From an uncultured Acidimicrobiales bacterium (lineage in GTDB: Bacteria; Actinomycetota; Acidimicrobiia; Acidimicrobiales; SZUA-35), in contig CALLIQ010000043.1 in NCBI GenBank assembly GCA_938008925.1, positions 1-5,518 of the forward strand: 5,518 nt of DNA. Direction: 5' to 3'. The translations under genes were made by a program, and so were the position numbers. Positions within the stretch are counted from its first letter, which is position 1. Each line of letters opens with the position of its first letter. The notes below the pieces were generated by a model, which was not told the DNA's origin, made no database searches, and saw only the letters and a program-made list of their open reading frames with translations. This document shows positions 4,885 to 5,518 of the stretch, piece by piece.

Positions 4885-5518
4885 GACTCCCTCCGGGGGG
4901 CGTTCGGGCAAAACCGGCGCGCCGCTTCGCGTGCGCTGGCTCGGCCGCGTCGATTACTCGGAGGCATGGGATCTTCAACAGGCGTTGTTCGCCGGCCAGG
5001 TGGCCGGTGAACCCGCCGACCATCTCTTGTTGGTCGAACACCCGCCCGTCTACACGATGGGTGTTCGGACCGACGAGGCGAACCTGCTCGTCGACCCGGC
5101 CAGCGTCGGAGCCGACCTCCACCGGGTGAATCGCGGTGGTGACATCACCTTCCATGGCCCCGGCCAGCTCGTCGGCTACCCGATCATGAACGTCGCCGGA
5201 AAGCGCGGCGGTGGCATGGCCGACACCGTCGCCTACGTCACCTCGATCGAGCAGGTTGTGATCGACTCGCTCGCCGAGCTCGGTCTCGACGCCGATCGTC
5301 TCGACGGCTTTCCCGGCGTGTGGGTGGGCGGACCCGATTCCCCCCGCAAGATCGCAGCGGTCGGTGTGCGGCTCAGTCGGGGTCGTTCGATGCACGGGTT
5401 CGCGCTCAACGTCGACGTCGACCCCACGTGGTTCGATCACATCGTCCCGTGCGGCATCACCGACAAGGCCGTCACGTCGCTCCGGCGAGAAGGGGTCGAC
5501 GCGACGCTCGAAGAGGTC
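4859..5518 (+). CDS. lipB: lipoyl(octanoyl) transferase LipB (3' end beyond window)
   Basis: LipB transfers octanoate from octanoyl-ACP to the lipoyl lysine of E2 and GcvH proteins, the first step of endogenous lipoate attachment (EC 2.3.1.181). The 220 visible codons contain VRWLGRVDYSEAWDLQ, LLVEHPPVYTMG, RGGDITFHGPGQLVGYPIMN, the catalytic lysine in RKIAAVGVRLS (Lys164), MHGFALNVD, and the catalytic cysteine in PCGITDKAVTSL (Cys198). These correspond to Lys142 and Cys176 of M. tuberculosis LipB. The reading frame is intact; only the C-terminal end is missing because the window stops. The start is ambiguous. GTG at 4859 overlaps the E2 gene by 26 nt and adds a polar leader before the first beta strand, comparable to the short leader of the M. 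tuberculosis protein. GTG at 4931 would cut into that strand. Neither has a clear ribosome binding site. The overlap suggests translational coupling with the E2 gene, and lipA is the expected next gene. Confidence 0.95.
   Translation, partial: MTGNQSSAETPSGGRSGKTGAPLRVRWLGRVDYSEAWDLQQALFAGQVAGEPADHLLLVEHPPVYTMGVRTDEANLLVDPASVGADLHRVNRGGDITFHGPGQLVGYPIMNVAGKRGGGMADTVAYVTSIEQVVIDSLAELGLDADRLDGFPGVWVGGPDSPRKIAAVGVRLSRGRSMHGFALNVDVDPTWFDHIVPCGITDKAVTSLRREGVDATLEEV

Noticed and set aside
4916..4923. Palindrome GGCGCGCC near the start of lipB
   Set aside because: Expected by chance at this GC content and not positioned near any promoter-like sequence.

Overview
The window is GC-rich, with strong G/C preference at third codon positions, GTG starts and at least one arrangement that looks like leaderless transcription. 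This fits a high-GC actinobacterium. The gene content (actinobacterial-type E2, LipB and a TIGR01777-family SDR close together) agrees. A lineage such as the Acidimicrobiia is only a guess. I see no mobile element, CRISPR array, tRNA or rRNA. Nearly all of the window is ordinary core metabolism, and the less explained parts lie in the short intergenic stretches.

Layout. Positions 1-72 hold no gene I can assign. A small DUF427 protein (73-354, +) converges on a minus-strand pair: a TIGR01777-family SDR (850-1746, -) followed by a SRPBCC-domain protein (404-850, -), whose stop and start codons share one base. Between the converging genes (355-403) lie a hairpin and a 21-bp tandem duplication that runs over the SRPBCC stop codon. 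The 41-bp divergent gap after the SDR start (1747-1787) leads into a plus-strand run: a 29-residue single-pass membrane ORF (1788-1877), then lpd (dihydrolipoamide dehydrogenase, E3, 1948-3354), sucB-type E2 acyltransferase (3439-4884) and lipB (octanoyltransferase, from about 4859, cut by the window end).

How the genes work together. LipB moves an octanoyl group from acyl carrier protein to the lipoyl lysine of E2 (and of GcvH). LipA, expected just downstream but not visible, would insert the sulfurs. The lipoyl arm of E2 then carries acyl groups made by an E1 subunit that is not in this window, and Lpd re-oxidises the dihydrolipoyl arm with NAD+. The plus-strand genes are therefore a lipoate-attachment and 2-oxoacid dehydrogenase cluster. 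Mycobacterium tuberculosis has a similar neighbourhood: dlaT, a TIGR01777-type SDR (Rv2216), lipB, lipA. The SDR here may thus be a genuine, functionally unexplained neighbour of this pathway.

The points most worth checking are the membrane micro-ORF with a -10-like box placed for leaderless expression, the apparent CTG start of lpd, the perfect dyad and competing pairings in the lpd leader, and the duplicated stop-codon region of the SRPBCC gene. I do not see a clear new multi-gene system.
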